From JAYFNU01 sp964460755 (GTDB taxonomy: Bacteria > Bacillota > Clostridia > Oscillospirales > Ruminococcaceae): a stretch of DNA of 39,504 nt. Shown one piece after another: positions 1 through 7,065 of this stretch (its first letter is position 1; every line of letters starts with the position of its first letter). The position numbers and the translations under genes were made by a program. The DNA lies in contig CAYWQL010000015.1 of NCBI GenBank assembly GCA_964460755.1, forward strand, positions 1-39,504, written 5' to 3'. Under the pieces are notes generated by a model that did not search any database, was not told the DNA's origin, and saw only the letters and a list, made by a program, of their open reading frames with translations.

Positions 1-80
1 AGGTAGGGTATCGTATGATGTTGTATAGTATTGAATGTGACGCTGCTAAAATCCCGACGATGAGGCCGACAAAGGAGTAA
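1..80 (+). CDS. Possible C-terminal end of an upstream gene (partial)
   Basis: One frame is open from base 3 to a TAA at 78-80 and reads 25 codons ending in RPTKE. The product is not recognisable, and an open stretch this short is quite likely by chance. The support is indirect: the same last five codons (RPTKE, stop) recur in a second copy of the sequence just before ruvX at 871-888. An original neighbour of ruvX may have ended there. I assign no function. Confidence 0.25.
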   Translation, partial: VGYRMMLYSIECDAAKIPTMRPTKE

Positions 81-82
81 TA
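66..82 (+). repeat. 17-base direct repeat, copy 1
   Basis: CCGACAAAGGAGTAATA occurs here and again at 874-890. The second copy supplies the ribosome binding site of ruvX. In this copy the AAAGGAG is not followed by a start codon, so it looks like a duplicated remnant. The two copies bracket the acyltransferase gene. Confidence 0.7.
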
Positions 83-146
83 GCTCAAAACTCCACCAGA
101 CTCAAATAAACTAAAGCGATTCGTTTCAAGCATGAAAGGTGAGATT

Positions 147-857
147 ATGATTTCGATGGGCAAATTGTTTTCGATTATTTGCGGAAAATATGACAAATAC
201 ATTTTGGATAAACTTGAGCGTGGCGGGGCAAGTATAGGTAAAGAAATAGCATTGTTTTCTCCAATGAGAACAACCATTGATAAAACAAGGCCGTGGCTTC
301 TTTCAATAGGAAGCTATACAAAAATAACGCAGGGATGCATAATCCTTACACATGATTATAGCTTGTCCGTATTACGACGAGCATACGGTGATTGGATTGG
401 AGAGGGACAGCAAACGATAATTGGAGAAAACTGTTTTTTGGGAATGAATAGTATTATTCTTATGGGAACTCGCATAGGAAATAACGTTATTGTCGGCGCA
501 GGAAGCGTTGTTCATGGCGTCGTTCCGGATAACGTTGTTGTCGCGGGAAATCCCGCCAAGATAATTTGCACCTTAGAAGAACACTATAAAAACAGATTGG
601 ATAAAACAAAATCAGAGGAGATAGCCTGTGCGAGAATATTTTATGAAAGAACGGGCAAAGTTCCAAAGCCAAAGGATTTGACGAGCTTTAAGTGGCTGTT
701 TGTTCCAAGGGAAAAGAATGTAGTTGAACAATACGGGTTAAACTTTATTTGCTCGGGAGACGAGCCAAGCGAGGTTGAACAGGCGTTTTATAACAGTAAC
801 CCGATTTGGAAAAGCTATCAGGAGTTTCTTGACGAATGCAGTTTAAACAAGGATTAG
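147..857 (+). CDS. Hexapeptide-repeat (left-handed beta-helix) acyltransferase
   Basis: This is a member of the WbbJ/maltose-acetyltransferase-like O-acyltransferase superfamily. It probably transfers an acetyl or similar acyl group from CoA to a sugar of a surface polysaccharide. The hexapeptide repeats run through the middle of the protein (IIGENCFLG, TRIGNNVIVGAGSVV, VVVAGNPAKII), a pattern typical of the family. The last roughly 90 residues lie outside the helix and I do not recognise them. The ATG at 147 is preferred over the ATG at 132 because AAAGGTGAG (135-143) sits just before it; the protein is then 236 residues. The gene is visibly AT-richer than its neighbour: 601-660 has 21 G/C of 60, while 1081-1140 in ruvX has 40 of 60. 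It is flanked by a 17-base direct repeat, so transfer into this site is plausible. The acceptor sugar cannot be told. Confidence 0.85.
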   Translation: MISMGKLFSIICGKYDKYILDKLERGGASIGKEIALFSPMRTTIDKTRPWLLSIGSYTKITQGCIILTHDYSLSVLRRAYGDWIGEGQQTIIGENCFLGMNSIILMGTRIGNNVIVGAGSVVHGVVPDNVVVAGNPAKIICTLEEHYKNRLDKTKSEEIACARIFYERTGKVPKPKDLTSFKWLFVPREKNVVEQYGLNFICSGDEPSEVEQAFYNSNPIWKSYQEFLDECSLNKD

Positions 858-873
858 TTCGTCCTTTCAGAGA

Positions 874-890
874 CCGACAAAGGAGTAATA
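874..890 (+). repeat. 17-base direct repeat, copy 2 (contains the ruvX ribosome site)
   Basis: This is identical to 66-82. AAAGGAG here is 6 bases before the ruvX ATG, so this copy is the functional one. Confidence 0.7.
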
Positions 891-891
891 A

Positions 892-1323
892 ATGAAAATT
901 CTCGCGGTTGACTATGGTGACACGCGAACGGGGTTGGCTATGTGTGACAGCATGGAGCTCTTGGCGTCTCCGCTTGGCGTAATAACCGAAAAAAGTCTTA
1001 ATAAAACGGCCGATAAAATCGCAATCGCCGCGACGGAACAGGGGGCGAAGATGGTCGTCGTCGGGCTTCCGCTCAATATGGACGGAAGCGAGGGGGAGCG
1101 CGCCGAAACCTGCAAAAGGGTCGCGGCTATGCTTCGCGAGGCTTTGCCGGATATGCCTGTCGAAATGTGGGACGAACGCTCAACCACAAAAACGGCGATA
1201 ATGTATATGAACGAAACCGATACGCGCGGGAAGAAGCGCAAGCAGACGATTGATGCGGCGGCGGCGGCGATAATTCTCGACAGCTTCCTCGCGTATCGAG
1301 CCAACCACAAGAACGAAAAATAA
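892..1323 (+). CDS. ruvX: YqgF/RuvX-type pre-16S rRNA nuclease / Holliday junction resolvase-like protein
   Basis: This is an RNase H-fold protein of 143 residues, the usual family length. The family is implicated in processing the 5' end of 16S rRNA and was annotated earlier as a putative Holliday junction resolvase. The N-terminus MKILAVDYGDTRTGLA carries the first acidic residue of the fold. VVVGLPLNMDG, WDERSTTKTA and the C-terminal DAAAAAIIL motif match the later conserved blocks. The start is set by AAAGGAG 6 bases upstream. A stem with a U-run follows directly, so transcription ends before the next gene. Confidence 0.93.
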   Translation: MKILAVDYGDTRTGLAMCDSMELLASPLGVITEKSLNKTADKIAIAATEQGAKMVVVGLPLNMDGSEGERAETCKRVAAMLREALPDMPVEMWDERSTTKTAIMYMNETDTRGKKRKQTIDAAAAAIILDSFLAYRANHKNEK

Positions 1324-1329
1324 AAAACT

Positions 1330-1357
1330 AAAAGGACGCTTTTTTTGCGTCTTTTTT
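1330..1357 (+). terminator. Rho-independent terminator after ruvX
   Basis: The stem GACGC (1335-1339) pairs with GCGTC (1347-1351). A-rich sequence lies before it and a six-T run follows (1352-1357). Confidence 0.75.
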
Positions 1358-1396
1358 GATATGATGAGAACAACTAAGAATATGGAGGAATCATAA

Positions 1397-2293
1397 ATGG
1401 AACTTTTATACACGCTCGCGAAAATAAGAACGCCGTTTTTTGATACGGTGCTTGGACTGCTTACCAAGCTCGGCGAGGAATTAATACTTTTCGCGATTTT
1501 TTGTTTTATTTATTGGTGCGTCAATAAGCGGCTTGCGTATATAATCGGGCTTGGATATTTTCTTTCGGGGCTTTCGGTTCAAATACTTAAAATAAGCTTC
1601 CGAATAGACCGTCCGTGGGTGCGTGACCCAAGCTTTAAACCGGTCGATAATGCCATGAAAACGGCGACGGGGTATTCCTTCCCCAGCGGACACACAGTGG
1701 GCGCCACGTCGGTTTACGGCTCGCTTGGCATAAACGCAAAAAAGTTGATTTATATTATTCTATGGTTTGTTCCGGCGCTTGTCGTCGGCTTTTCTCGAAT
1801 GTATCTCGGCGTACACACGCTGCTCGACGTCGGCGTGGGCTTTGCATTGTCGGTCGTGTTTTGCCTTGTAGCGAAGCTTCTTTTCGAGAGCCTTGAAAAG
1901 AAAAAAAGCTTTAACGCTGTTTTCGGAGCGGCGATGGTCGCTATTGCGGCAGGCACGATAATTTATTCGCTTTCGCTCTATTCTTCCGGAGTGATTGAGT
2001 TTTCGTATGTGGTCGACAGCTGTAAGGCGGCGGGCGCGGCGCTTGGCTTCGGGGTTGGTTTCTATATCGAGCGAAGCTTCATTAATTTTGACGTAAAGTG
2101 CGACAAATGGTATTTCCAAATCGTCAAGCTTGTCGTTGGGCTTGCAGGACTTCTATTATTTAAAACCGGATTAAAGTATGTTATCGGAACGACGATTGTC
2201 GCCCACACTGTGCGGTATTTCGTTATTGTGCTTTGGGTAATCGCGCTTTATCCGCTTATAATAAAAAGCTTTTTCAAAAGAAAGCAACAGTAA
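1397..2293 (+). CDS. PAP2-superfamily membrane phosphatase
   Basis: This is a polytopic membrane protein of 298 residues carrying all three PAP2 phosphatase signatures. These are K-x6-RP (KISFRIDRP), PSGH, and SR-x5-H-x3-D (SRMYLGVHTLLD). The first His acts as acid and the second as nucleophile in this family. Likely substrates are lipid pyrophosphates such as undecaprenyl pyrophosphate, or phosphatidic acid. The catalytic block is followed by extra hydrophobic segments to the C-terminus, so the protein is longer than minimal family members. The start is set by GGAGG about 8 bases upstream. It lies between two terminators and is probably monocistronic. Confidence 0.9.
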   Translation: MELLYTLAKIRTPFFDTVLGLLTKLGEELILFAIFCFIYWCVNKRLAYIIGLGYFLSGLSVQILKISFRIDRPWVRDPSFKPVDNAMKTATGYSFPSGHTVGATSVYGSLGINAKKLIYIILWFVPALVVGFSRMYLGVHTLLDVGVGFALSVVFCLVAKLLFESLEKKKSFNAVFGAAMVAIAAGTIIYSLSLYSSGVIEFSYVVDSCKAAGAALGFGVGFYIERSFINFDVKCDKWYFQIVKLVVGLAGLLLFKTGLKYVIGTTIVAHTVRYFVIVLWVIALYPLIIKSFFKRKQQ

Positions 2294-2312
2294 AACAGAA
2301 ATAAGCATAATT

Positions 2313-2350
2313 AAAAAGGCTATTCTCGTTCAGCGCGGGAATAGCCTTTT
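2313..2350. terminator. Bidirectional terminator between convergent genes
   Basis: The arm AAAAAGGCTATTC (2313-2325) pairs with GAATAGCCTTTT (2339-2350). A-rich and T-rich ends lie on both sides, so it serves the PAP2 gene on the plus strand and the permease gene on the minus strand. Confidence 0.85.
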
Positions 2351-2362
2351 ACTCTATGTTTT

Positions 2363-3127
2363 TTATCCTACAAGCTTTTTGTAAAGCAAGTTCAAAAGAA
2401 ATGAAACAAGCTTTTCAAAAAGAATACTTATCGCGACGATAACGAGGGTGTAGGAAAAAAGCTCGGGAATATCAAGATAGATTTTCGCGTCATAAAGCTT
2501 CTCTCCGATGGTTCCCGCTGAAATGCCGATAACCTCCGCCGCTACGCCCGCCTTCCAGCAAAGCCCGAGCGCGAGCGAACAGCCCGCCTTAAAATAGGGA
2601 AAAGCCTCAGGAAAATAAATATGTCGAAAACGTGTGACGACGTCCATTCCGAAGACGTCCGCCGCCTCGAACATAGTCTTATCAATTTCGGTAATTCCCG
2701 AAAGGGTGTTGGTATATATAATCGGAAGAGCCATTAAAAAAGAGATAAGGGTTGAAAGGCTTTTGGAGCTTACGAGAATAAGCGCTAAAATGATGAAGGA
2801 GGCGACAGGGGTCGCCTTAACAACAGACATAAGCGGGCTGAGGGCGGTTCGTACGACCTTGGAAAAGGCGGCGATTGCCGCGAGTATTGTGCCGACGGCG
2901 ACGGACACAAGAAAGCCGAGGGTAATCCTGAAAAAAGATTGTCCGACCGCTAAGTAGAAATCCTTTGTTTTAAGAAGCCCGACAAGCGTTTTTATTACGC
3001 TTGTAAGCGACGGAAAAAACAACGGCTCGGCAACGAGCGTGGCAACAATCTGCCACGCTGCGAGCCAAGCCAAAGCTACGATTAATGAGATAAGCTTACT
3101 ATTCTGCTTTGAAGTAGAAGTTGTCAT
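2363..3127 (-). CDS. ABC transporter permease, SsuC/TauC/NrtB type
   Basis: This is the inner-membrane permease of a sulfonate/nitrate/taurine-type importer. The pattern is a five- to six-helix BPD_transp_1 domain with the EAA-like cytoplasmic loop around EAADVFGMDVVTRFRHIYFPEAFPYFKAG. The frame is open further upstream, but the ATG at 3127 is preferred because GGAGG lies 11 bases before it and because it leaves only 29 bases of overlap with the binding-protein gene. The product is 254 residues, a usual length for this family. It is translated after the binding protein from the same transcript. No ATPase gene for this system lies in the window. The substrate is unknown. Confidence 0.88.
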   Translation of the reverse strand: MTTSTSKQNSKLISLIVALAWLAAWQIVATLVAEPLFFPSLTSVIKTLVGLLKTKDFYLAVGQSFFRITLGFLVSVAVGTILAAIAAFSKVVRTALSPLMSVVKATPVASFIILALILVSSKSLSTLISFLMALPIIYTNTLSGITEIDKTMFEAADVFGMDVVTRFRHIYFPEAFPYFKAGCSLALGLCWKAGVAAEVIGISAGTIGEKLYDAKIYLDIPELFSYTLVIVAISILFEKLVSFLLNLLYKKLVG

Positions 3128-4100
3128 CGGGAAGTGTTCCTCCGACCGATTTTTCGTTTTGCGAATAAAGGGTTTCGAGATAGGCGGCAAGGGAGGTTTT
3201 CATCTCGTCACCCGATATAAAGGTGATGTTGCAATATGGGAGCGCCGCCTTTGCGACCGCCGCCTTCGCGACAATACCGTATTTTTCAATGGAAGCCGCG
3301 GCTTCATCGGGGTTTGCGTTAACGTACTCTGTGGACGCCTTGTAATCGCTCAAGAAGGAGTTAAACGCGACAGGGTAGTTGTCAATGAAATCGGCGCGCG
3401 CTACAACCACGCCGGTGATAAGCTCGTGCCCTGCCGCACGCCATTCCTCAGTAAGGTCGAGGGCAACGCGGATGTTCTCGTTGCTTTTAAGCACAGTCGT
3501 GACATATGGCTGGGGAAGAAGGGCGATGGCGTTGCTGTTTTCTTCGGTAAGAAGTGCGGCGATTTCGGTTGACTCCGACTTATATTCTATCGTAACATCG
3601 GCGTCGGGGTCAATACCGTTCCACAAAAGCATATTGCGAAGGGCGTATTCGGGTGTAGTGCCCTTACCCGTCGCATAAATGGTCTTGCCCTTAAGGTCGG
3701 CGACCGAATTAATTGAGGTTCCGTTTTCGACAATATAAAGCACGCCGAGAGTGTTTATTGCCGCAACCTTGATAGCTCCGTTTGATTTGTTGTATAGGAT
3801 TGAAGCGAGGTTGGCAGGAACCGCCGCGACGTCTATGTCGCTGCTTATGATAAGTCCCGTAATTTCGTCTGCCGTTCCGTAAATCGTGCTTTCGACGGCA
3901 TAATCGAGGGCGTTCGCTTCTGCGTCGTCAAGAAGCTTCACAAGCCCCATCGTCGTCGGACCCTTTAGGGAGGCGAGACGTATAACCGCGTTTTCTTCAA
4001 CTGCGGGTGTGGGCTCAACCGCGGGCTCCGTCTTTTTGCAGGCGGAAAATGTCGTGAGCGCAAGGGCAAAAACTAATATTAAAGCAAAAATCTTTTTCAT
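3099..4100 (-). CDS. ABC transporter substrate-binding lipoprotein (SsuA/NMT1-like)
   Basis: This is a 333-residue secreted binding protein. The N-terminus has a hydrophobic signal with a lipobox (TFSAC, Cys at residue 20), so it should be lipid-anchored outside the membrane. The mature part follows the NMT1/THI5/SsuA-like pattern: an early RLASLKGPTTMGL strand-loop, SVADLKGKTIYATGKGT typical of the hinge region, and a late VVVARADFIDNYPVAF block. This group serves importers of sulfonates, nitrate, bicarbonate or pyrimidine precursors, and the sequence alone does not decide among these. It is the first gene of the operon with the permease. It diverges from a Crp/Fnr gene, which is the obvious candidate regulator. 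Confidence 0.88.
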   Translation of the reverse strand: MKKIFALILVFALALTTFSACKKTEPAVEPTPAVEENAVIRLASLKGPTTMGLVKLLDDAEANALDYAVESTIYGTADEITGLIISSDIDVAAVPANLASILYNKSNGAIKVAAINTLGVLYIVENGTSINSVADLKGKTIYATGKGTTPEYALRNMLLWNGIDPDADVTIEYKSESTEIAALLTEENSNAIALLPQPYVTTVLKSNENIRVALDLTEEWRAAGHELITGVVVARADFIDNYPVAFNSFLSDYKASTEYVNANPDEAAASIEKYGIVAKAAVAKAALPYCNITFISGDEMKTSLAAYLETLYSQNEKSVGGTLPDDNFYFKAE

Positions 4101-4131
4101 AACAATATCCTTTCGTTGTTTTTATGTGATT

Positions 4132-4137
4132 ATTATA
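4132..4137 (-). promoter_or_regulatory. -10 element of the binding-protein/permease operon
   Basis: On the minus strand this reads TATAAT. No recognisable -35 hexamer lies 17 bases further upstream (CATACT at 4155-4160), as expected for an activator-dependent promoter. The predicted start is about 4125. A second TATAAT at 4140-4145 is an alternative. Confidence 0.55.
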
Positions 4138-4159
4138 GTATTATATCAATATAAAGTAT

Positions 4160-4173
4160 GTTGCCACGGCAAC
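4160..4173. promoter_or_regulatory. Candidate Crp/Fnr operator, GTTGCC-AC-GGCAAC
   Basis: This is a perfect inverted repeat with 6-base arms and a 2-base centre. Its centre (4166.5) lies at exactly -41.5 from the start predicted for the divergent transporter promoter, the classical class II activation position of Crp/Fnr proteins. It also covers the predicted start of the regulator's own transcript if TATAAA at 4150-4155 is that gene's -10, which would suit negative autoregulation. The link between site and regulator is inferred. Confidence 0.6.
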
Positions 4174-4174
4174 T

Positions 4175-4181
4175 AAGGAGG
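4175..4181 (+). promoter_or_regulatory. Ribosome binding site that decides an AUA start
   Basis: AAGGAGG is a complete Shine-Dalgarno match. Seven bases after it comes ATA (4189-4191) in the Crp/Fnr frame. The nearest in-frame ATG (4240) is 58 bases away and has no ribosome site. Confidence 0.7.
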
Positions 4182-4188
4182 AATAGAG

Positions 4189-4881
4189 ATAACCGACGAA
4201 AACATAAAGACGCTTCTTCGCTCAGAGCTTTTTTTTGATATGAGCGACAAAGAGGTGAAAATACTCGCGAGTGTTATGGATTTTACCCTCAAAAGCTTCA
4301 CAAAGGGCGAGCGAATAATAAGCGAAGGCGAGCAAAACGATGAGGTTTTCGTCGTTCTTTCGGGCGGAGCGACGGGAGAGCGAAATATGAGCGACGGTCG
4401 GACTTTTATCGTAAATGAGCTTACCGCGGGGGGCGTCTTCGGCGACGTGCTTTCGGGCTCAAGCGCGCTTAGCCCTGTCGATATTGTGGCGACGGAGGCG
4501 TGTACGACGCTTTCGTTCAAGCTTTCGAATATTCTTACCGCCTGCGAGAGGTGCGGTGAAGCCAAGCAAAAGCTTCTTCGAAATTTTATTCTCGCTATAT
4601 CCGATAAGTATTTTGCCCTTAACCGAAGGGTGCGGCTGCTTGAAAAGAAATCGGTGAGAGGAAAGATTTCGCTGTATCTAATGGATATATATAATAAGAA
4701 AAAAGAAAAGCAATTTGTCGTGCCCCATTCCCGTGAGGAGCAGGCGTGCTACCTTGGGTGCGAGAGAAGCGCCCTTAGCCGCGAGCTTTCGCGAATGAAG
4801 GCGCAGGGTTTAATCGACTTTCAAAAGAATAGCTTTAGAATAATTAATCTCAATGAGGTTGAGCGGGAGGCTAACGCTTAA
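4189..4881 (+). CDS. Crp/Fnr-family transcriptional regulator with apparent AUA start codon
   Basis: This regulator has an N-terminal cyclic-nucleotide-binding-like beta barrel (about residues 15-130) and a C-terminal winged helix (REEQACYLGCERSALSRELSRMK, then a wing around GLIDFQKNSF). The barrel lacks the canonical cAMP-binding Arg-Ser pair and I see no N-terminal Fe-S cysteine cluster, so the effector is unknown. If translation began at the first ATG (4240), 17 residues of good Crp-type N-terminus (TDENIKTLLRSELFFD) and the strong ribosome site at 4175 would be wasted. Starting at ATA 4189 gives 230 residues, a usual length. An in-frame stop at 4174 excludes anything further upstream. It diverges from the transporter operon it probably controls. 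Confidence 0.85.
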   Translation: MTDENIKTLLRSELFFDMSDKEVKILASVMDFTLKSFTKGERIISEGEQNDEVFVVLSGGATGERNMSDGRTFIVNELTAGGVFGDVLSGSSALSPVDIVATEACTTLSFKLSNILTACERCGEAKQKLLRNFILAISDKYFALNRRVRLLEKKSVRGKISLYLMDIYNKKKEKQFVVPHSREEQACYLGCERSALSRELSRMKAQGLIDFQKNSFRIINLNEVEREANA

Positions 4882-4926
4882 GTCATTAACAGGGAAAAGC
4901 ACCTAAAAGAAGTTTTAAAAACCTAC

Positions 4927-4955
4927 TTGACAAACAATATTATACGCCGTATAAT
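4927..4955 (+). promoter_or_regulatory. Sigma-A promoter of the padR operon
   Basis: TTGACA (4927-4932), a 17-base spacer and TATAAT (4950-4955): a full consensus promoter. It lies inside the inverted repeat 4930-4964. Confidence 0.9.
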
Positions 4956-4964
4956 ATTGTTTGT
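4930..4964. promoter_or_regulatory. Perfect inverted repeat, probable PadR autoregulatory operator
   Basis: The left arm 4930-4945 and the right arm 4949-4964 are perfect reverse complements of 16 bases around a 3-base centre (GCC). The repeat overlaps the end of the -35 box and all of the -10 box. A bound dimer would block RNA polymerase. The next gene encodes a PadR repressor, a family that commonly controls its own operon. Confidence 0.8.
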
Positions 4965-4985
4965 AATACATAAGGAGGTGGCGCA

Positions 4986-5303
4986 ATGTTCACAGTTAAT
5001 ACGGCATTGCTTGACGCATTCGTGCTTGCGGTGTTATCGTGTGGCGACACATACGGCTATGCGCTTACGCAGGAGGTAAGAACCAAGATAGACATTTCGG
5101 AAAGCACGCTCTATCCTGTTTTGAGGCGGCTTCAAAAGAGCGAGTTCTTACAGACCTATGACGAGCCGTATATGGGACGTATGAGACGATATTATCGCTT
5201 GACGGACAGCGGAAAAAATCAGTTTGCGCTATACAAGGAAGAATGGGTACAATACAAAACCAAGGTTGACGAGGTTTTATTAAAGGGGGAAAATAAGCAA
5301 TGA
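4986..5303 (+). CDS. PadR-family transcriptional repressor
   Basis: This is a 105-residue protein made almost wholly of the PadR winged helix. LDAFVLAVLSCGDTYGYALTQEV is the conserved N-terminal helix pair. STLYPVLRRLQKSEFL is the recognition helix, and RRYYRLTDSGK is the wing. The start is set by AAGGAGGTG upstream. Its TGA overlaps the next ATG (ATGA), so translation with the DUF1700 gene is coupled. The gene order PadR, DUF1700, DUF4097 is a recurring Bacillota module. Such modules are usually treated as envelope-stress or membrane-signal sensors, though the ligand is not known. Confidence 0.93.
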   Translation: MFTVNTALLDAFVLAVLSCGDTYGYALTQEVRTKIDISESTLYPVLRRLQKSEFLQTYDEPYMGRMRRYYRLTDSGKNQFALYKEEWVQYKTKVDEVLLKGENKQ

Positions 5304-6115
5304 CGAAAGACACATATTTAAAGAAGCTTAAAGACAGTCTTTCTCCAATGCCGGAAGCCGAGCGCGAGGAAGCGTTAAGCTTCTATAAGGAATACTTTGA
5401 GGACGCTGAAAACGACGAGGAAGTAATAAAGACGCTTGGCTCTGCGGGCAAGCTCGGCGCGCAGATTGTCGCGCAGTATTCGGCGGATTATCTTCAGGAA
5501 AAAGCGACCAAGAAGCTCGAGGAGCCTGTTGAGGAGAAGCCCGTGAAGGAGATTAGCGTCAAGGAGCTTAATCCTGTCGCTCCGACGGGTATGTTAGAGG
5601 GCGGTATGGTCAACCCTTACACAAGAACGGGATATATCGCTGTTTCTCAACCGACTCCCGCAGTCGTTCCCATAGCCGCTCCTGACGGCGCGGTAGCGCC
5701 AAACGGATATGCCGGCGCAAAGCCGAACAACAGCGTTAAAGCGATATGGTATGTCATCATCGGAATATTCGCCCTTCCTGTTGCGCTTCCTGTGGCCATC
5801 GTTGCCATAGCAGTTATCGCGGCGATTCTTGCCGTATGCATAGCTCTCGTTGTGGCGCTTGTCGCGATAGTTATAGCTCTTTGCGTGGCGTGCGTAGGCT
5901 CACTTATATACGGAGCAAGCAATATCGCGCTGGGCGGCGGCGCGGTGCTTCTGTCTGTGGGCGGCGCTGTGTTTGCACTTGGACTTTTGTTCCTGCTGCT
6001 GCCGCTTATTATTAAGGCGATAGTCTGGCTTGTCGGCGCGGTGGGCAAGCTTATTTCGAAGATATTTAACAAGCTCAAAAAGGGGGACGAGAAGAATGAA
6101 CAAAAAGATAACTAA
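5300..6115 (+). CDS. DUF1700 (HAAS-domain) membrane protein
   Basis: This is a 271-residue protein. Residues 1-65 form a helical HAAS-type domain (YLKKLKDSLSPMPEAEREEAL, then YFEDAENDEEVIKTLGSAGKLGAQI) that the DUF1700 family puts at the N-terminus, probably in the cytoplasm. A proline-rich linker follows. From about residue 148 a series of very hydrophobic segments, rich in Val, Ala and Ile, makes three to four membrane helices. The C-terminus is basic. It overlaps padR by 4 bases and the next gene by 20 bases. The biochemical role is unknown; a partner of the PadR repressor is inferred from the conserved order. Confidence 0.85.
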   Translation: MTKDTYLKKLKDSLSPMPEAEREEALSFYKEYFEDAENDEEVIKTLGSAGKLGAQIVAQYSADYLQEKATKKLEEPVEEKPVKEISVKELNPVAPTGMLEGGMVNPYTRTGYIAVSQPTPAVVPIAAPDGAVAPNGYAGAKPNNSVKAIWYVIIGIFALPVALPVAIVAIAVIAAILAVCIALVVALVAIVIALCVACVGSLIYGASNIALGGGAVLLSVGGAVFALGLLFLLLPLIIKAIVWLVGAVGKLISKIFNKLKKGDEKNEQKDN

Positions 6116-7001
6116 TGTGTTCCTTATTATCGGGGGCGCGCTCCTTTTAATAGGACTTGTTATCGCGGGCGTCGGATTGGCGCGCGGCGGATTAAAAATG
6201 GTAGAAAACAAAATTGAAGCCTACCACGACACACACAACGGAAAAAACGAGCCTTTTGTTATTGATATTGATTCAAGCCTTCAAGTGGGCGAAAAGTATA
6301 CAGAAACGATAGACGCTGCAGAGATAAGTATCAAGGTGAAAGCGGCTAACATAAGCATAGTGAACGATAGCGAAACATATGTCGAAACCGCTAATTTTAG
6401 AGACGGACGCATTTCCTTTGCTATCGACGGCGATAAGGTTTCGGTAATCGACAACGATATTTATCTCGACTGGTCGCCTTTTGACAGCAAAGTAAGCGTT
6501 ACGGGAAGCGTAGCCGAAAAAATTATCCTTCATATTAACGCGAAGGAAGTGAAGAAGGTTAATATTGAGGTCGGCGCGGCTTCCATTGACCTTAGCGGAC
6601 TAAATGTAACCGACGAGCTTGAGCTTACGGTCGGCGCGGGAGAGCTTAATATTAGCGAGGGCAGCGCAGAGAAGCTTAACCTTCATATCGCGGCAGGAGA
6701 GGTAGTAATTGAAAACTTCGCCGCGAAGGAATGCAAGGTTGAACTGGGCGCGGCGGCGATGATTTATGACGGAACACTTGGTAAAAAGACTGAAATATCC
6801 GTCGGCACGGGCACGGTTGAACTTAAGCTTGACGGCTCGGTTGACAACTACTACGTCGAAGCGTCAGTCGGTCTTGGCGGCGTAAGCGTAGCGGGACGTG
6901 AGCTTGGCGGCTTGGGCCAAGTCAAAAGCGGCAACAGCTCGGCTGAGAACAGAATGAAGCTTGAATGCGGACTTGGAAGCATAAGCGTAGATTTTAAATA
7001 A
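6096..7001 (+). CDS. DUF4097-family protein with N-terminal membrane anchor
   Basis: The ATG at 6096 is chosen because it follows a GGGGGA ribosome site inside the end of the DUF1700 gene and starts a clean signal anchor (MNKKITNVFLIIGGALLLIGL). The product is 301 residues. After the single membrane segment (about 7-29) it is built of short beta strands with a period of roughly 18-22 residues (EVKKVNIEVGAASIDLSGL, DELELTVGAGELNISEG, KLNLHIAAGEVVIENF). This is the DUF4097 pattern of a putative adhesin-like beta-helix, facing outward. It is the last gene of the PadR operon and is followed by a strong terminator. The ligand is unknown. Confidence 0.85.
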   Translation: MNKKITNVFLIIGGALLLIGLVIAGVGLARGGLKMVENKIEAYHDTHNGKNEPFVIDIDSSLQVGEKYTETIDAAEISIKVKAANISIVNDSETYVETANFRDGRISFAIDGDKVSVIDNDIYLDWSPFDSKVSVTGSVAEKIILHINAKEVKKVNIEVGAASIDLSGLNVTDELELTVGAGELNISEGSAEKLNLHIAAGEVVIENFAAKECKVELGAAAMIYDGTLGKKTEISVGTGTVELKLDGSVDNYYVEASVGLGGVSVAGRELGGLGQVKSGNSSAENRMKLECGLGSISVDFK

Positions 7002-7012
7002 TATATACGAAA

Positions 7013-7047
7013 CAAAAACTCCCCCGACGAAGTCGGGGGAGTTTTTG
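7013..7047 (+). terminator. Terminator of the padR operon
   Basis: This is a near-perfect stem (7013-7028 with 7032-7047) containing CTCCCCCGAC, a GAA loop and GTCGGGGGAG, followed by T-rich sequence. Its core is the reverse complement of the terminator at 8064-8092. Confidence 0.9.
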
Positions 7048-7065
7048 TGACAAAAGGTTATGATG

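Noticed and set aside
3039..3572. Open frame of 177 codons on the plus strand across the permease/binding-protein junction
   Set aside because: Both genes on the opposite strand are clear members of transporter families; the product here is unrecognisable.
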